This document shows, piece by piece, positions 16,667-24,524 of a DNA stretch of 46,314 bases (positions are counted from its first letter, which is position 1; each line of letters starts with the position of its first letter). The notes beneath the pieces were generated by a model, which saw nothing but the letters and a program-made list of their open reading frames with translations, was not told where the DNA came from and did not search any database. The stretch comes from a virus. Position numbers and translations under genes: made by a program. Location of the stretch: the IMG/VR virus record IMGVR_UViG_3300032087_003821, positions 1-46,314 of that record; one strand, 5' to 3'.

Positions 16667-17684
16667 ACTTTTCCTTTAACCAGTCAAAGTCATTGATACG
16701 TTTCAATTCTTCTGTATTGTTCCTATGACGAGCACCATAAGCAGCACCTGCTTTAGCACCTTTTAACGCATATTCTGCAAAAGGAGGATCATTTTCAGTA
16801 TAAGTACACCATGCTCTCAATCTTTTATTTGTTTCTTCATCTTTTTGTCTGTCAATAATTTTACTACTCAATTTGACACATTCTCTAAAAGCACTCTTCC
16901 ATGTGTTAAAAGGATCAGTATTAAATGCTGTTACATTAGATATCTTATCCATTGCTACAAATTTATTACTTATACTTGTTGTCATATCAGGTTTGCTTGT
17001 ATCCATCATAAGTGTTTTTTCTGTAGGAAAAAGTTTTACACCGCCATATCCGTATACTAGCCCATTTACTGGATTTAAACTACGCCATACATGCACTGCT
17101 TCTTTGTTATGATGTTCAGGAATATGATTAAACTTAAAATAATCTGTTAGTTGTGCATCACCATCAATAATCCAAAACATTTCTGTTTCACATAAACTTG
17201 CTGCGGCGATGTGTGCTTGATGAATACCTTTCACACCATGTATACGTTTTACATCTGGAAAACGTTCTAGTATACGTTCATAATTTTCGTCAGCATTTGG
17301 CTCATTGTAACTTATAAAAACTTTGTCAAATTCACTACCAACTGGTTTGCTTGCTTGTATCTCAACAAACTTTTTATTGATATAAAAACGTGCTTTTAAT
17401 TCACCTGGTCCGTGATGACTGTTTTTTGGCATCAATGCTACACCGTCGTAAAACTTGCCATTTAAAAAAACGTGTGTTATGTCTTGACTATAATCGTCTG
17501 GCACATAATCAAATTCAAAATCATATTTTACAATTAGGTTATTATAAACAATCCAAACAAACTTGGTTAGACATTTTTGTTTTGCTTCTGGTACAGTGCT
17601 TGCACATTTAGCCGTAGGAACAGATTGCTTTAAATCTAAAAATAATTTTTCAGACGGATCGCCTATAAAATAAACATCATACAT
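16650..17684 (-). CDS. GT-A-type glycosyltransferase-like protein with N-terminal extension
   Basis: 344 residues from the ATG at 17684. The C-terminal two thirds match the gene at 22207-23133: ISYNEPNADENY versus LSYDEPNAEKNY, then GVKG..QAH/SAH and a DGD (D164-D166) where the other has DAD. DxD is the metal/nucleotide-sugar site of GT-A glycosyltransferases. The first 110 residues (MYDVYFIGDP...) are an extra domain absent from the paralogue. An upstream in-frame ATG at 17756 is rejected because it lies upstream of the promoter and inside the divergent leader. It heads the long operon; its predicted transcript starts on the ATG with no Shine-Dalgarno sequence. Confidence 0.8.
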   Translation of the reverse strand: MYDVYFIGDPSEKLFLDLKQSVPTAKCASTVPEAKQKCLTKFVWIVYNNLIVKYDFEFDYVPDDYSQDITHVFLNGKFYDGVALMPKNSHHGPGELKARFYINKKFVEIQASKPVGSEFDKVFISYNEPNADENYERILERFPDVKRIHGVKGIHQAHIAAASLCETEMFWIIDGDAQLTDYFKFNHIPEHHNKEAVHVWRSLNPVNGLVYGYGGVKLFPTEKTLMMDTSKPDMTTSISNKFVAMDKISNVTAFNTDPFNTWKSAFRECVKLSSKIIDRQKDEETNKRLRAWCTYTENDPPFAEYALKGAKAGAAYGARHRNNTEELKRINDFDWLKEKFDGNI

Positions 17685-17690
17685 ACAGTA

Positions 17691-17719
17691 ATTATATGAT
17701 AATATAACTTTTAAGTCAA
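17691..17719 (-). promoter_or_regulatory. Sigma70-type promoter of the long enzyme operon; leaderless start predicted
   Basis: Minus strand: -35 TTGACT (17719-17714), 17-bp spacer, -10 TATAAT (17696-17691). Six bases separate the -10 from the ATG at 17684, so +1 should be the A of the start codon. No purine-rich ribosome site is present. There is no upstream gene on this strand, so this is the only apparent entry for transcription of about 17 kb of enzymes. Confidence 0.82.
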
Positions 17720-17729
17720 GAACAGAATA

Positions 17730-17737
17730 GATAAATA
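17730..17737 (+). promoter_or_regulatory. T4-type late promoter octamer
   Basis: GATAAATA on the plus strand, one base from the T4 late consensus TATAAATA, ending 17 bases before the ATG of the fibre gene at 17755, with GGAGGA at 17745-17750 as ribosome site. The same octamer precedes virion genes at 29406-29413 and 33945-33952. It lies back to back with the sigma70 promoter of the opposite operon. Confidence 0.7.
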
Positions 17738-17754
17738 ATGTAGCGGAGGATGAC

Positions 17755-19215
17755 ATGGCGGATTTTATACCAGGTGAAGCATATAGATTAGATATCGTTG
17801 GTGCAGACGAATCGATTATCGTAGATAGTTGGCAAGGAACTATTAAAGCAAATACAGTATCAGATTTAGGTATGGTACAAGTTGATGTATCTATTGGAAA
17901 ACTTTATGGACCTATGGTAGGCGATATTGAAGACACCGAAGGCAATATTGTATTTGATGCAACTGCTCAAACACTAAAAGCAGATGTATTTGGTAGTGTG
18001 TATGATAACAGTGGCGCTATTAAAATAATAGACGGTATGACTGGTAAAATTACTGGTCCTCTAAGTGGTAATGTGATTGCTTCAGATAATACCATAATGG
18101 TTGATACTGCTAGTAAAACAATCACAGCAAATACTTTTACCGGTGACCTATACGGAGATGTTTATGGTAACCTTACAACAGACAGTGTTGTATATGGTAC
18201 ATTTAGTGGCGATTTTAATGGTACTTCATATGGTGAATTTTTTGGTAATAGTGTAGGAGAACACACAGGCGATGTAATAGGTGATGTTACTGGTCATGTT
18301 ACTGGTAATCTTACAGGTAGCGTTACAGGAGAATTACTTGCAGTAAGAGAAGGCGAAGATGTTGCTACACGTCTTACAGCATGGAATGAACATTTCCAAC
18401 AATGGGAATGGTATGGCGGCGTCGGTAATCCATTTCCAGCAGATGAGACAGACATTGCCAAAGGTCCTATTATTTTAACTAGTACAGACAGATCTCAAAC
18501 TGCACTAAGAGCAAATGTTATACACTACAATGGCACTGAAATTATTAAATTACACACCGACGAACTAGACCCAGATTGTCCTACTGCACCAGCAACCATA
18601 AGAGGTCAGTTTGATGGTAATTTTATTCACATGGACGAAACTGATATTGCTCATACTGTTTTAAGTGCAGATACCATTGGCGGTAGTGTGTTACATCCAG
18701 TAAATGGAAAACTAAATATTGGTATGCATAACGATCCTGTTGAGGATATTCAGATCAATGCAAGTAATTTTACAATAGAATCAAAACTTACACGTATAGA
18801 TACAGCCGGTGTAGAAATTAAAACTCATACGTACAGAGGCGATGTTGATGCAAAACAAGCAGTGCGTGATGAAGATTTAATCGGTGGCTTTCACGTTCAT
18901 GCATATAACGGAAACGAAATGGTTGTTGCCGGCGGTATGGGATTCACTGTTGCAGGTGATGTAAGCGAAACTGGAATTGGTATACCTTCGAGATTTGTAG
19001 TAGGAACATCAACTAATACACATAAATTCCATCCAAACAACGAACATCAACTTGAATTCTGTAACGGGGTACTCACTGTGCCTGTAATGCAAGCAGATCC
19101 TATGGACTTTGTAACAAGAGATGAAATAACTGCCGAAGCTGGAATGATTATTTTCAATAGTAGCAGTAACACATTCCAAGGATTTAATGGCACTTCTTGG
19201 GTTGACTTACACTAA
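17755..19215 (+). CDS. Tail/side-fibre-like structural protein with G-rich hexapeptide repeats
   Basis: 486 residues. Residues about 50-195 are built of short Gly-centred repeats (GDVYGNL, GDVIGDVTGHVTGNLTGSVTG) typical of beta-helical trimeric phage fibres. The C-terminal end IIFNSSSNTFQGFNGTSWVDL is a common fibre-tip ending. No signal peptide; the protein should be assembled into the virion. It does not share the N-terminal domain of the three fibres at 27863-33319. It is the only virion-type gene on the plus strand here and is sandwiched between the two enzyme operons behind a late octamer, making it a candidate target of the neighbouring modification enzymes (inference). GGAGGA precedes the start. 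Confidence 0.85.
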   Translation: MADFIPGEAYRLDIVGADESIIVDSWQGTIKANTVSDLGMVQVDVSIGKLYGPMVGDIEDTEGNIVFDATAQTLKADVFGSVYDNSGAIKIIDGMTGKITGPLSGNVIASDNTIMVDTASKTITANTFTGDLYGDVYGNLTTDSVVYGTFSGDFNGTSYGEFFGNSVGEHTGDVIGDVTGHVTGNLTGSVTGELLAVREGEDVATRLTAWNEHFQQWEWYGGVGNPFPADETDIAKGPIILTSTDRSQTALRANVIHYNGTEIIKLHTDELDPDCPTAPATIRGQFDGNFIHMDETDIAHTVLSADTIGGSVLHPVNGKLNIGMHNDPVEDIQINASNFTIESKLTRIDTAGVEIKTHTYRGDVDAKQAVRDEDLIGGFHVHAYNGNEMVVAGGMGFTVAGDVSETGIGIPSRFVVGTSTNTHKFHPNNEHQLEFCNGVLTVPVMQADPMDFVTRDEITAEAGMIIFNSSSNTFQGFNGTSWVDLH

Positions 19216-19229
19216 ATGTATGTTATAAT
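19202..19229 (+). promoter_or_regulatory. Sigma70-type promoter for the acyl ligase gene
   Basis: Plus strand: -35 TTGACT (19202-19207), 16-bp spacer, -10 TATAAT (19224-19229). The -35 is formed by the last codons of the fibre gene. The expected +1 is near 19236, giving a leader of about 26 bases with GGAGG at 19247-19251, ten bases before the ATG at 19262. It would uncouple the ligase and the downstream gene from the late-expressed fibre. Confidence 0.75.
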
Positions 19230-19261
19230 TAAAACACTAGAAATTTGGAGGTTCTTTCAGT

Positions 19262-20251
19262 ATGATCTACATTGATGGCGTAGAATATTTAAAAAGCGAT
19301 AACGAACATGTTAGAGAATCTGTTATCAATTATCTTGATAACTGGAATATTACAGTTAGTACAAGTGGAACAACAGGCAAACCAAAAACATATCAACACA
19401 GTGAAAAACTAATGAGACAAGTTGCAGAATACAATGCAGAATATTTTATGCTTGACTCCAATAGTAGCATGATGGCATTGTACAATCCACGAGGCATTGG
19501 ATTTACAAGTATGAGCTTGTATCCTTGTCACGTTGCAAACTGCGACACATTTATTGAAACTACAGTTGCTAATCTACCGGATAGAATTAGTGAAGTACAG
19601 CCAACAAATATGTTGATACTTCCTAATGTTTGGAAAACCTGGCATAGACACAAGAAATGGAAAAACTTAGATTTAAGTTGTATGAAGCAAATGCAGGTAG
19701 GTAGTGATATCACTCCTACAGGACTAATGGAAGATTTACGAGCTCGCGGAGCACAACAAGTAAATACAGGCTACGGCAGCACAGAAGTACCGCCTGTTAT
19801 TATGAGCACAGAACGTCAAGACGTGTATAAGTTTAGTGATATAAATCCAAATATTGATTTTAAATTTGTCGAACACGATGACGGCAGTACTGAATTTTAC
19901 TGCAAATACAAAGAACAAACAGAATGGTGGGACAGCGGCGATCTTGTAGAATTTAACAGCGCAGATGAATTTAGATTGTCTGGAAGAAGATACAATGCAT
20001 TCAAAATGGAAAACTGCGGCGACAGGGTATATCCAGAACAAATTGAAAAAGTTGCTATTGAAAATGGTGCAAGTTTAGCATTGTGTAGAAAAGTTGCTCA
20101 TGAATGTGTTGTGTATTACACTGGCGAGTTAGATGTTGAAAACTTTACCAAACAACATAAATGTGCTTATGAAATCAAACCCGTTAAAGTAAATGAAATT
20201 AAAGTAGATGACAATCTACGTAAAATTTCTAGGAATCAAGAATTTGTATAG
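19262..20251 (+). CDS. Short AMP-forming acyl ligase (ANL superfamily)
   Basis: 329 residues, well below the usual 480-550. The phosphate-binding loop STSGTTGKPK is at 33-42, GYGSTE (motif A5) at 170-175, DSGD (A7) at 224-227, GRRYNAFKMENCGDRVYP (A8 hinge) at about 241-257, and the C-terminal end RKISR contains the lysine expected for adenylation (A10). The regions normally before the phosphate loop are missing, so the substrate-entry part is reduced. It should activate a carboxylic acid as acyl-AMP and pass it to a thiol or amine. The next gene, acetyltransferase-like, overlaps it by 44 bases, which suggests an activation-then-transfer pair. Acyl donor and acceptor are unknown. Confidence 0.88.
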   Translation: MIYIDGVEYLKSDNEHVRESVINYLDNWNITVSTSGTTGKPKTYQHSEKLMRQVAEYNAEYFMLDSNSSMMALYNPRGIGFTSMSLYPCHVANCDTFIETTVANLPDRISEVQPTNMLILPNVWKTWHRHKKWKNLDLSCMKQMQVGSDITPTGLMEDLRARGAQQVNTGYGSTEVPPVIMSTERQDVYKFSDINPNIDFKFVEHDDGSTEFYCKYKEQTEWWDSGDLVEFNSADEFRLSGRRYNAFKMENCGDRVYPEQIEKVAIENGASLALCRKVAHECVVYYTGELDVENFTKQHKCAYEIKPVKVNEIKVDDNLRKISRNQEFV

Positions 20252-20837
20252 ATTTGAAGCGTACGACGGATCACAGGATCTAACACAATGGTTTGTAGAT
20301 GCCGAAAAGCATGGATACTACAATAACAGTAGTAAAGAAATGCTTATTGATTATATTGCAAAATACGAAGATGCAACACTGTTTTTGCTTTACTACAACG
20401 ATAAAATTGTAGGTAATAGTGTTGTACATAGTTTAAAAGGCTTAGGTATACTAGGTAAGGATGCTTACAGAATTGGTGCTAGAACTTGTCTAGTAAGAGA
20501 TCATATCGACGGTAATAGAGTTTATGCTCCTAGATCGTGGGGACCAATAAACCATCATACACTGCAAATGTTATTTCCAGTTTGCATTGAACATGTTGGT
20601 AGAGATAAACCAGTTTACATTAGTACGCACGAAGGTGGTGTAGGCAGTCAAAATCGTGTTCATAGAGTATGGACAAAACGTTTCACTAATCAACTTGGTG
20701 TAACAAAAGACCCTATTGAATTAGAGTACAAAGGTACGTTTCAAACATTTTATCGTATCGATGTAGATCGCTTGTACGAATTGCTAAAAGATGCAAGATG
20801 GCCAGAAGCAGAACAAGCCATTCCTCTTTTTAGTTAA
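20208..20837 (+). CDS. Possible GNAT-type N-acyltransferase
   Basis: 209 residues. The central part (LFLLYYNDKIVGNSVVHSL, then YRIGARTCLVRDHI) resembles the strand pair of GNAT acetyltransferases, and SQNRVHRVW at about 147-155 sits where the acetyl-CoA-binding helix region is expected, but the classical RxxGxG/A signature is not evident, so the call is tentative. The start at 20208 gives an unusually long 44-base overlap with the acyl ligase and has no clear ribosome site; a non-ATG start nearer 20240 is possible. The stop TAA shares bases with the stop of the convergent radical SAM gene (TTAA at 20834-20837). Confidence 0.6.
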   Translation: MTIYVKFLGIKNLYRFEAYDGSQDLTQWFVDAEKHGYYNNSSKEMLIDYIAKYEDATLFLLYYNDKIVGNSVVHSLKGLGILGKDAYRIGARTCLVRDHIDGNRVYAPRSWGPINHHTLQMLFPVCIEHVGRDKPVYISTHEGGVGSQNRVHRVWTKRFTNQLGVTKDPIELEYKGTFQTFYRIDVDRLYELLKDARWPEAEQAIPLFS

Positions 20838-22207
20838 ACGTATTTTCTGCAAAGTTCAAAAAAGTCCGACATTTCAGGAAACGCTGCGGTAAAATCATTG
20901 CCGCGGCGTTTGTCTTGTTCAGTAAAGAAATTGTGAAAATCTCTGCGTCCTTGAATAATTTTATCCAATGGATATTCAGTAGTTTCCATATAATCTACTA
21001 CACGTCTAAACTTTTCATATTCTATAGTGCTAAACGCATCTTTGCGATTGTCATCTACATTTTCTTTAATAAATTGTAAATGATCATGCATATAACTCAT
21101 GTAGTTTTTAGGTAGTATGTTTATGTCATATTGTAGCGGTTCTTTTAAATGTGGTGTATCAAAACCCAAACGCTGCCATCTGTGTGTTTCTACATCATTG
21201 TATTTTGCACGCCATTCTAATATTTTTTCTAACAGTGTGCGGAATGTTGTAACACTAAAGATATTAAATGTAATCATCAACACCATAGGCGCTTCACAGT
21301 TACGCATAAAGTAATCCAAATTACGTTCAAATGTTTTGATGTCTAAGCCATCACGAATATACTCTGCCCGTTTTCCCCAGGTATCAATACTTGTAAACAT
21401 TTTGAATCGTCTAATCTTATTGTTTGTAAGCAAATCATTTACACGGTTAGTAAACTTTTCTAGTTGCTTTGGCTTACCACCTAAGTTGCTGTTGCAGTTT
21501 AATTCTAACTCTGGCTTAGGATCTGCATCCAGCATATCAAACAACTTGTATGTACTTTTTTGTATTGTAGGTTCGCCGCCTGTAATACGCAGTATATGTA
21601 GCTCTTTACTAAGCTCAGGCCACCAACGCCAAAATGCATCTAAATACGGATTGTTTTCTTCTTCAAAAATTTGAAACCAATCAATATCGCATCTATGATT
21701 TTTTACATTTGTATATGGACCGTGTTGAGCAATTTCTTGATAATATCTACTACTTGCTTTAGGATGACAATATCCGCAGCGGAAGTTACATTCGTTTCCA
21801 AAACTGACTTCTAAGTATTCTGGGTTTACGTCAAACTCTGCTCCGCCTTCTTTCACTGCTGCTAATCTGTGCTTAAAAAATATAGTTTGATTACGCTGTT
21901 TCCTATCACTAACATAATCTTTACCCATTGCTTCAATTTTCCAGCAATAATTACAACCACTAGGTTGTTCACCACGCATCATAGCAGCACGTTCTTGTTT
22001 CTTTTGTGCTGTGTTATGTATTGCACTTGGATTTTCTAATAATGGTGCTGTATCAATCTTGTGCGGTGCTGGATGATAACAACTGTGTGTTTCACCTGTT
22101 TGGAAATATATGTTAGCATGATACCATTTAGCAAAACAAAACGTAGGTGATATTTCCTGCGTAATAGTATCAATACGCTTTATTTCTTCGCTTTCGCTGC
22201 GTTCCAT
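20834..22207 (-). CDS. N-terminal twitch radical SAM protein (5 of 5), in the second operon
   Basis: 457 residues. N-terminal module: C24 (TFCFAKW), C43 followed by Tyr instead of a second Cys, and CxxC at 85/88. Core: C140, C144, C147 (ECNFRCGYC) and GGEP at 210-213. It is separated from the other nine radical SAM genes by the plus-strand segment and travels with glycosyltransferases, overlapping the DAD glycosyltransferase gene by a single base. That pairing is an argument for a glycan-linked role for the whole family here. It is the last gene of its operon and its stop overlaps the convergent gene's stop. Confidence 0.92.
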   Translation of the reverse strand: MERSESEEIKRIDTITQEISPTFCFAKWYHANIYFQTGETHSCYHPAPHKIDTAPLLENPSAIHNTAQKKQERAAMMRGEQPSGCNYCWKIEAMGKDYVSDRKQRNQTIFFKHRLAAVKEGGAEFDVNPEYLEVSFGNECNFRCGYCHPKASSRYYQEIAQHGPYTNVKNHRCDIDWFQIFEEENNPYLDAFWRWWPELSKELHILRITGGEPTIQKSTYKLFDMLDADPKPELELNCNSNLGGKPKQLEKFTNRVNDLLTNNKIRRFKMFTSIDTWGKRAEYIRDGLDIKTFERNLDYFMRNCEAPMVLMITFNIFSVTTFRTLLEKILEWRAKYNDVETHRWQRLGFDTPHLKEPLQYDINILPKNYMSYMHDHLQFIKENVDDNRKDAFSTIEYEKFRRVVDYMETTEYPLDKIIQGRRDFHNFFTEQDKRRGNDFTAAFPEMSDFFELCRKYV

Positions 22208-23133
22208 TATACTTCTCTATCTAAAAATTGTTTGCTATTATCTCTTGCAGGATTTTGATACACACTTTTAAAAAACATACTCTGATTTGCATCTAATGGA
22301 TCAGCAGCAATAGGAATATCTAATTCATTTATAAGTTTATCGCCTAATTCTTGAGTGTAATATTCAATATCTTCTTCGACTAAGTTTCCCTTTTCTTTCC
22401 AATAATTATTTAGATATTCAAAATCACGTACATTTACATAATCCCAATCGGTACACATTGTTTTGTACAAACCTTCTCTAGCACCGTATATTGCCCAGCG
22501 ACCATTTTCAACATCTGCGCCGATCATTAACCAAATGTAAAGGCGATGCAGATTTTTCCAATGATTGCGTTTAAAGCCTTCGTAATCCGGACGTACACCT
22601 TGATCCAGTGCCATTTTAACACCTTCACGGAAGCCAGCACGCCATGCTTGCTGTGGTGTAGCATTATTGTGTATTGTACTAAATGTGCCGTTCATTTGAA
22701 TGTATTGTGTATCCCAACAGAAGTCTACCTGGGCATGTGGATTATCATCTGGTGCATTTTCATGTGTACGCATGTTTAAGACATGTTGTTTAGGCCAACA
22801 CTTTAGCCCACCATTTCCGTAACTAAGACCATTTATAATGTTTTTTGCAGTCCAACTGATTACCTTGTTTGTAAGGTCTGTGTTTTCGTCAAAATCAATT
22901 GCTTGATTTAAAAAATCTGCATTTATAATATTGTCTGCGTCAACTGTAATAAATCTATCTGTAGTAGATTTTTCAGCTGCGGCTTTGTGTGCGCTATCGC
23001 TGCCTTTTACGCCTTTTACATGCTCAGCCCAAGGACATTTGCTGACTAAGTCTGCATAATTTTTTTCTGCATTTGGTTCATCGTAACTAAGATAGATTAC
23101 ATCATAGTCAACAACTCTAAAGGTGTTAGTCAT
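22207..23133 (-). CDS. GT-A-type glycosyltransferase-like protein
   Basis: 308 residues. LSYDEPNAEKNY at about 16-26, GVKG..SAHKAAA at 41-53 and the DxD motif DAD (65-67) align with 16650-17684, so the two are paralogues at the heads/tails of the two operons. Unlike that gene it lacks the 110-residue N-terminal domain. A Trp/Asp-rich region (WRAGFREGVKMALDQG) matches WKSAFRECVKLSSKII in the paralogue. Expected role: transfer of a sugar from a nucleotide-sugar to an unknown acceptor in the cytoplasm. It begins with GAGG before the ATG and overlaps the 182-aa gene by eight bases. Confidence 0.8.
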   Translation of the reverse strand: MTNTFRVVDYDVIYLSYDEPNAEKNYADLVSKCPWAEHVKGVKGSDSAHKAAAEKSTTDRFITVDADNIINADFLNQAIDFDENTDLTNKVISWTAKNIINGLSYGNGGLKCWPKQHVLNMRTHENAPDDNPHAQVDFCWDTQYIQMNGTFSTIHNNATPQQAWRAGFREGVKMALDQGVRPDYEGFKRNHWKNLHRLYIWLMIGADVENGRWAIYGAREGLYKTMCTDWDYVNVRDFEYLNNYWKEKGNLVEEDIEYYTQELGDKLINELDIPIAADPLDANQSMFFKSVYQNPARDNSKQFLDREV

Positions 23134-23674
23134 TTATTTCCTCGTAATAATAAGAATCAAATCTACGTGTAGTATACACAGAAATTTGTGTTCCGTCAAA
23201 CTCAAACTCGTCAGTAAAAGGCAAATAATTTCCTTTGTCAAATTTTAATAATTTATACAAAACATTTGGATCGTCTTTTTTTGTAACACTAAAATAATAA
23301 TTTGCTAAATCAATTGACATTTTTTGATCTAATAATTCTAATTCGAATTTATCATCAAGCATAATGTGCCAAGATTTGTTTTTGTTATTCTTTGTAATTA
23401 TTATTTGTTTTTCTTCGGGTTCCTCAGTTGGAATTTCATACAAAAATGCCCACATAAGTTTATCTTCGTCTACTTGTTTTAAACTTTTTATGCTGTATTT
23501 TTTTGTAACAAAGTCAAATTCAACTCTGTGTTCTAATAAACTCAATTTACCAGTTATAAAATCTTCAACTTCGGCAAAGTCTAATTCTAAATTCTTAAAT
23601 CTTTCATCAGGTGCATTAGTAACCTTATAGATTGTTCCGTCATCTTGAAAGCACACATATCTTTTTAGATTCAT
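23126..23674 (-). CDS. Unknown protein, 182 aa
   Basis: The product MNLKRYVCFQDDGTIYKV... is rich in Asp, Glu, Lys and aromatic residues and appears to be mostly beta structure, with three segments that repeat a loose pattern of aromatic-acidic strands. No cysteine motif, nucleotide-binding loop, signal peptide or membrane span is visible. I do not recognise the family. Its position, between two glycosyltransferases with an eight-base overlap on one side and a one-base gap on the other, suggests a role in the same sugar-transfer step or as an accessory/structural acceptor, but nothing in the sequence proves it. Confidence 0.8.
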   Translation of the reverse strand: MNLKRYVCFQDDGTIYKVTNAPDERFKNLELDFAEVEDFITGKLSLLEHRVEFDFVTKKYSIKSLKQVDEDKLMWAFLYEIPTEEPEEKQIIITKNNKNKSWHIMLDDKFELELLDQKMSIDLANYYFSVTKKDDPNVLYKLLKFDKGNYLPFTDEFEFDGTQISVYTTRRFDSYYYEEIND

Positions 23675-23675
23675 A

Positions 23676-24524
23676 TTATATTCCTAAATATTTTTCATAC
23701 TTTTTAATGATTTTACCTGTAACAAAATCTTTTTCCGTATAATGAAACACACCCGATTGCTTATAGTTTCCAATTTTTAAATTTAGATCGTCATCGATGT
23801 AAACACCTAATCTATCCTGCCATCTATAGGAAAATCTTTCCTGCCAATTTTGTACTTTTGGTTTCATATGTACAAAACTGGGATATCTAGTTTTGTTATT
23901 GGTAATTAAATGTTGATTATCCATTATTAAACTTGCTATTGCTGCTGTCATATCCATACTAGGATGAGGTAGGTGCTTTAAAGAATTATTAACTTGCATA
24001 TAAAATTGTTGCCAATTATTAGTAATTAATTCTAAACAATCATTAAACTCATGTGCTGTGTCACTCTTTTTAAAGTAATGAAATCCGTTATATAAATTGG
24101 GCAAATTAAAATTATAAAATACTTTTCTATAATGCGAATCTTTTGGAATTTGTTCACCTCTATATGTAGTAACAGTACTTGTGTAAAATAGATCATAAGT
24201 TTTTAAAAAATCAAACCATAAAGAAAGGTCATCTAAAACAAGCATGTCAGTATCAATTACAGCCGTTTCTGTATAAGGTACTGCATGATATATTTTCCAT
24301 CTGTTGCTTATTTTCCAATCTTCCTTTTCAGCGTGGTCGCCCCAAGGTATTTCTACTATGTGGTCAAACACTTGCTTATACTTTGTAGGCACTGGATCAT
24401 TTGTAACTAGGCAGGTACTACTATTTTGATTTGTTGATTTTATACTCATTGCAGCAAGATATGCTTGTCTAATATAATCAAAGTCACTGTTTTGAGCAAG
24501 CATTGTAAAATTATTGGTTGTCAA
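23676..24524 (-). CDS. Glycosyltransferase-like protein (GT8-like, DTD motif)
   Basis: 282 residues. The layout fits GT-A retaining transferases such as family 8: an N-terminal strand, ISNRWKIYHAVPYTETAVIDTDMLVLDD with the DxD (D91-D93) after the second hydrophobic strand, and a later GFHYFKKS segment. The neighbouring gene at 24511-25344 has the same plan (VMDTDF), so they look like a tandem pair, though identity is low. No membrane anchor is present. A 14-base overlap couples it to that neighbour. Donor and acceptor sugars cannot be read from the sequence. Confidence 0.75.
   Translation of the reverse strand: MTTNNFTMLAQNSDFDYIRQAYLAAMSIKSTNQNSSTCLVTNDPVPTKYKQVFDHIVEIPWGDHAEKEDWKISNRWKIYHAVPYTETAVIDTDMLVLDDLSLWFDFLKTYDLFYTSTVTTYRGEQIPKDSHYRKVFYNFNLPNLYNGFHYFKKSDTAHEFNDCLELITNNWQQFYMQVNNSLKHLPHPSMDMTAAIASLIMDNQHLITNNKTRYPSFVHMKPKVQNWQERFSYRWQDRLGVYIDDDLNLKIGNYKQSGVFHYTEKDFVTGKIIKKYEKYLGI

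Noticed and set aside
17685-17756. Longer glycosyltransferase start at 17756
   Set aside because: The extra 24 residues would be encoded across and upstream of the promoter and opposite the fibre leader; MYDVYFIGD at 17684 is a natural N-terminus.
18050-18330. Direct repeats in the plus-strand fibre gene as a CRISPR-like array
   Set aside because: The repeats are in-frame Gly-rich codons of a beta-helical fibre, without regular spacers.
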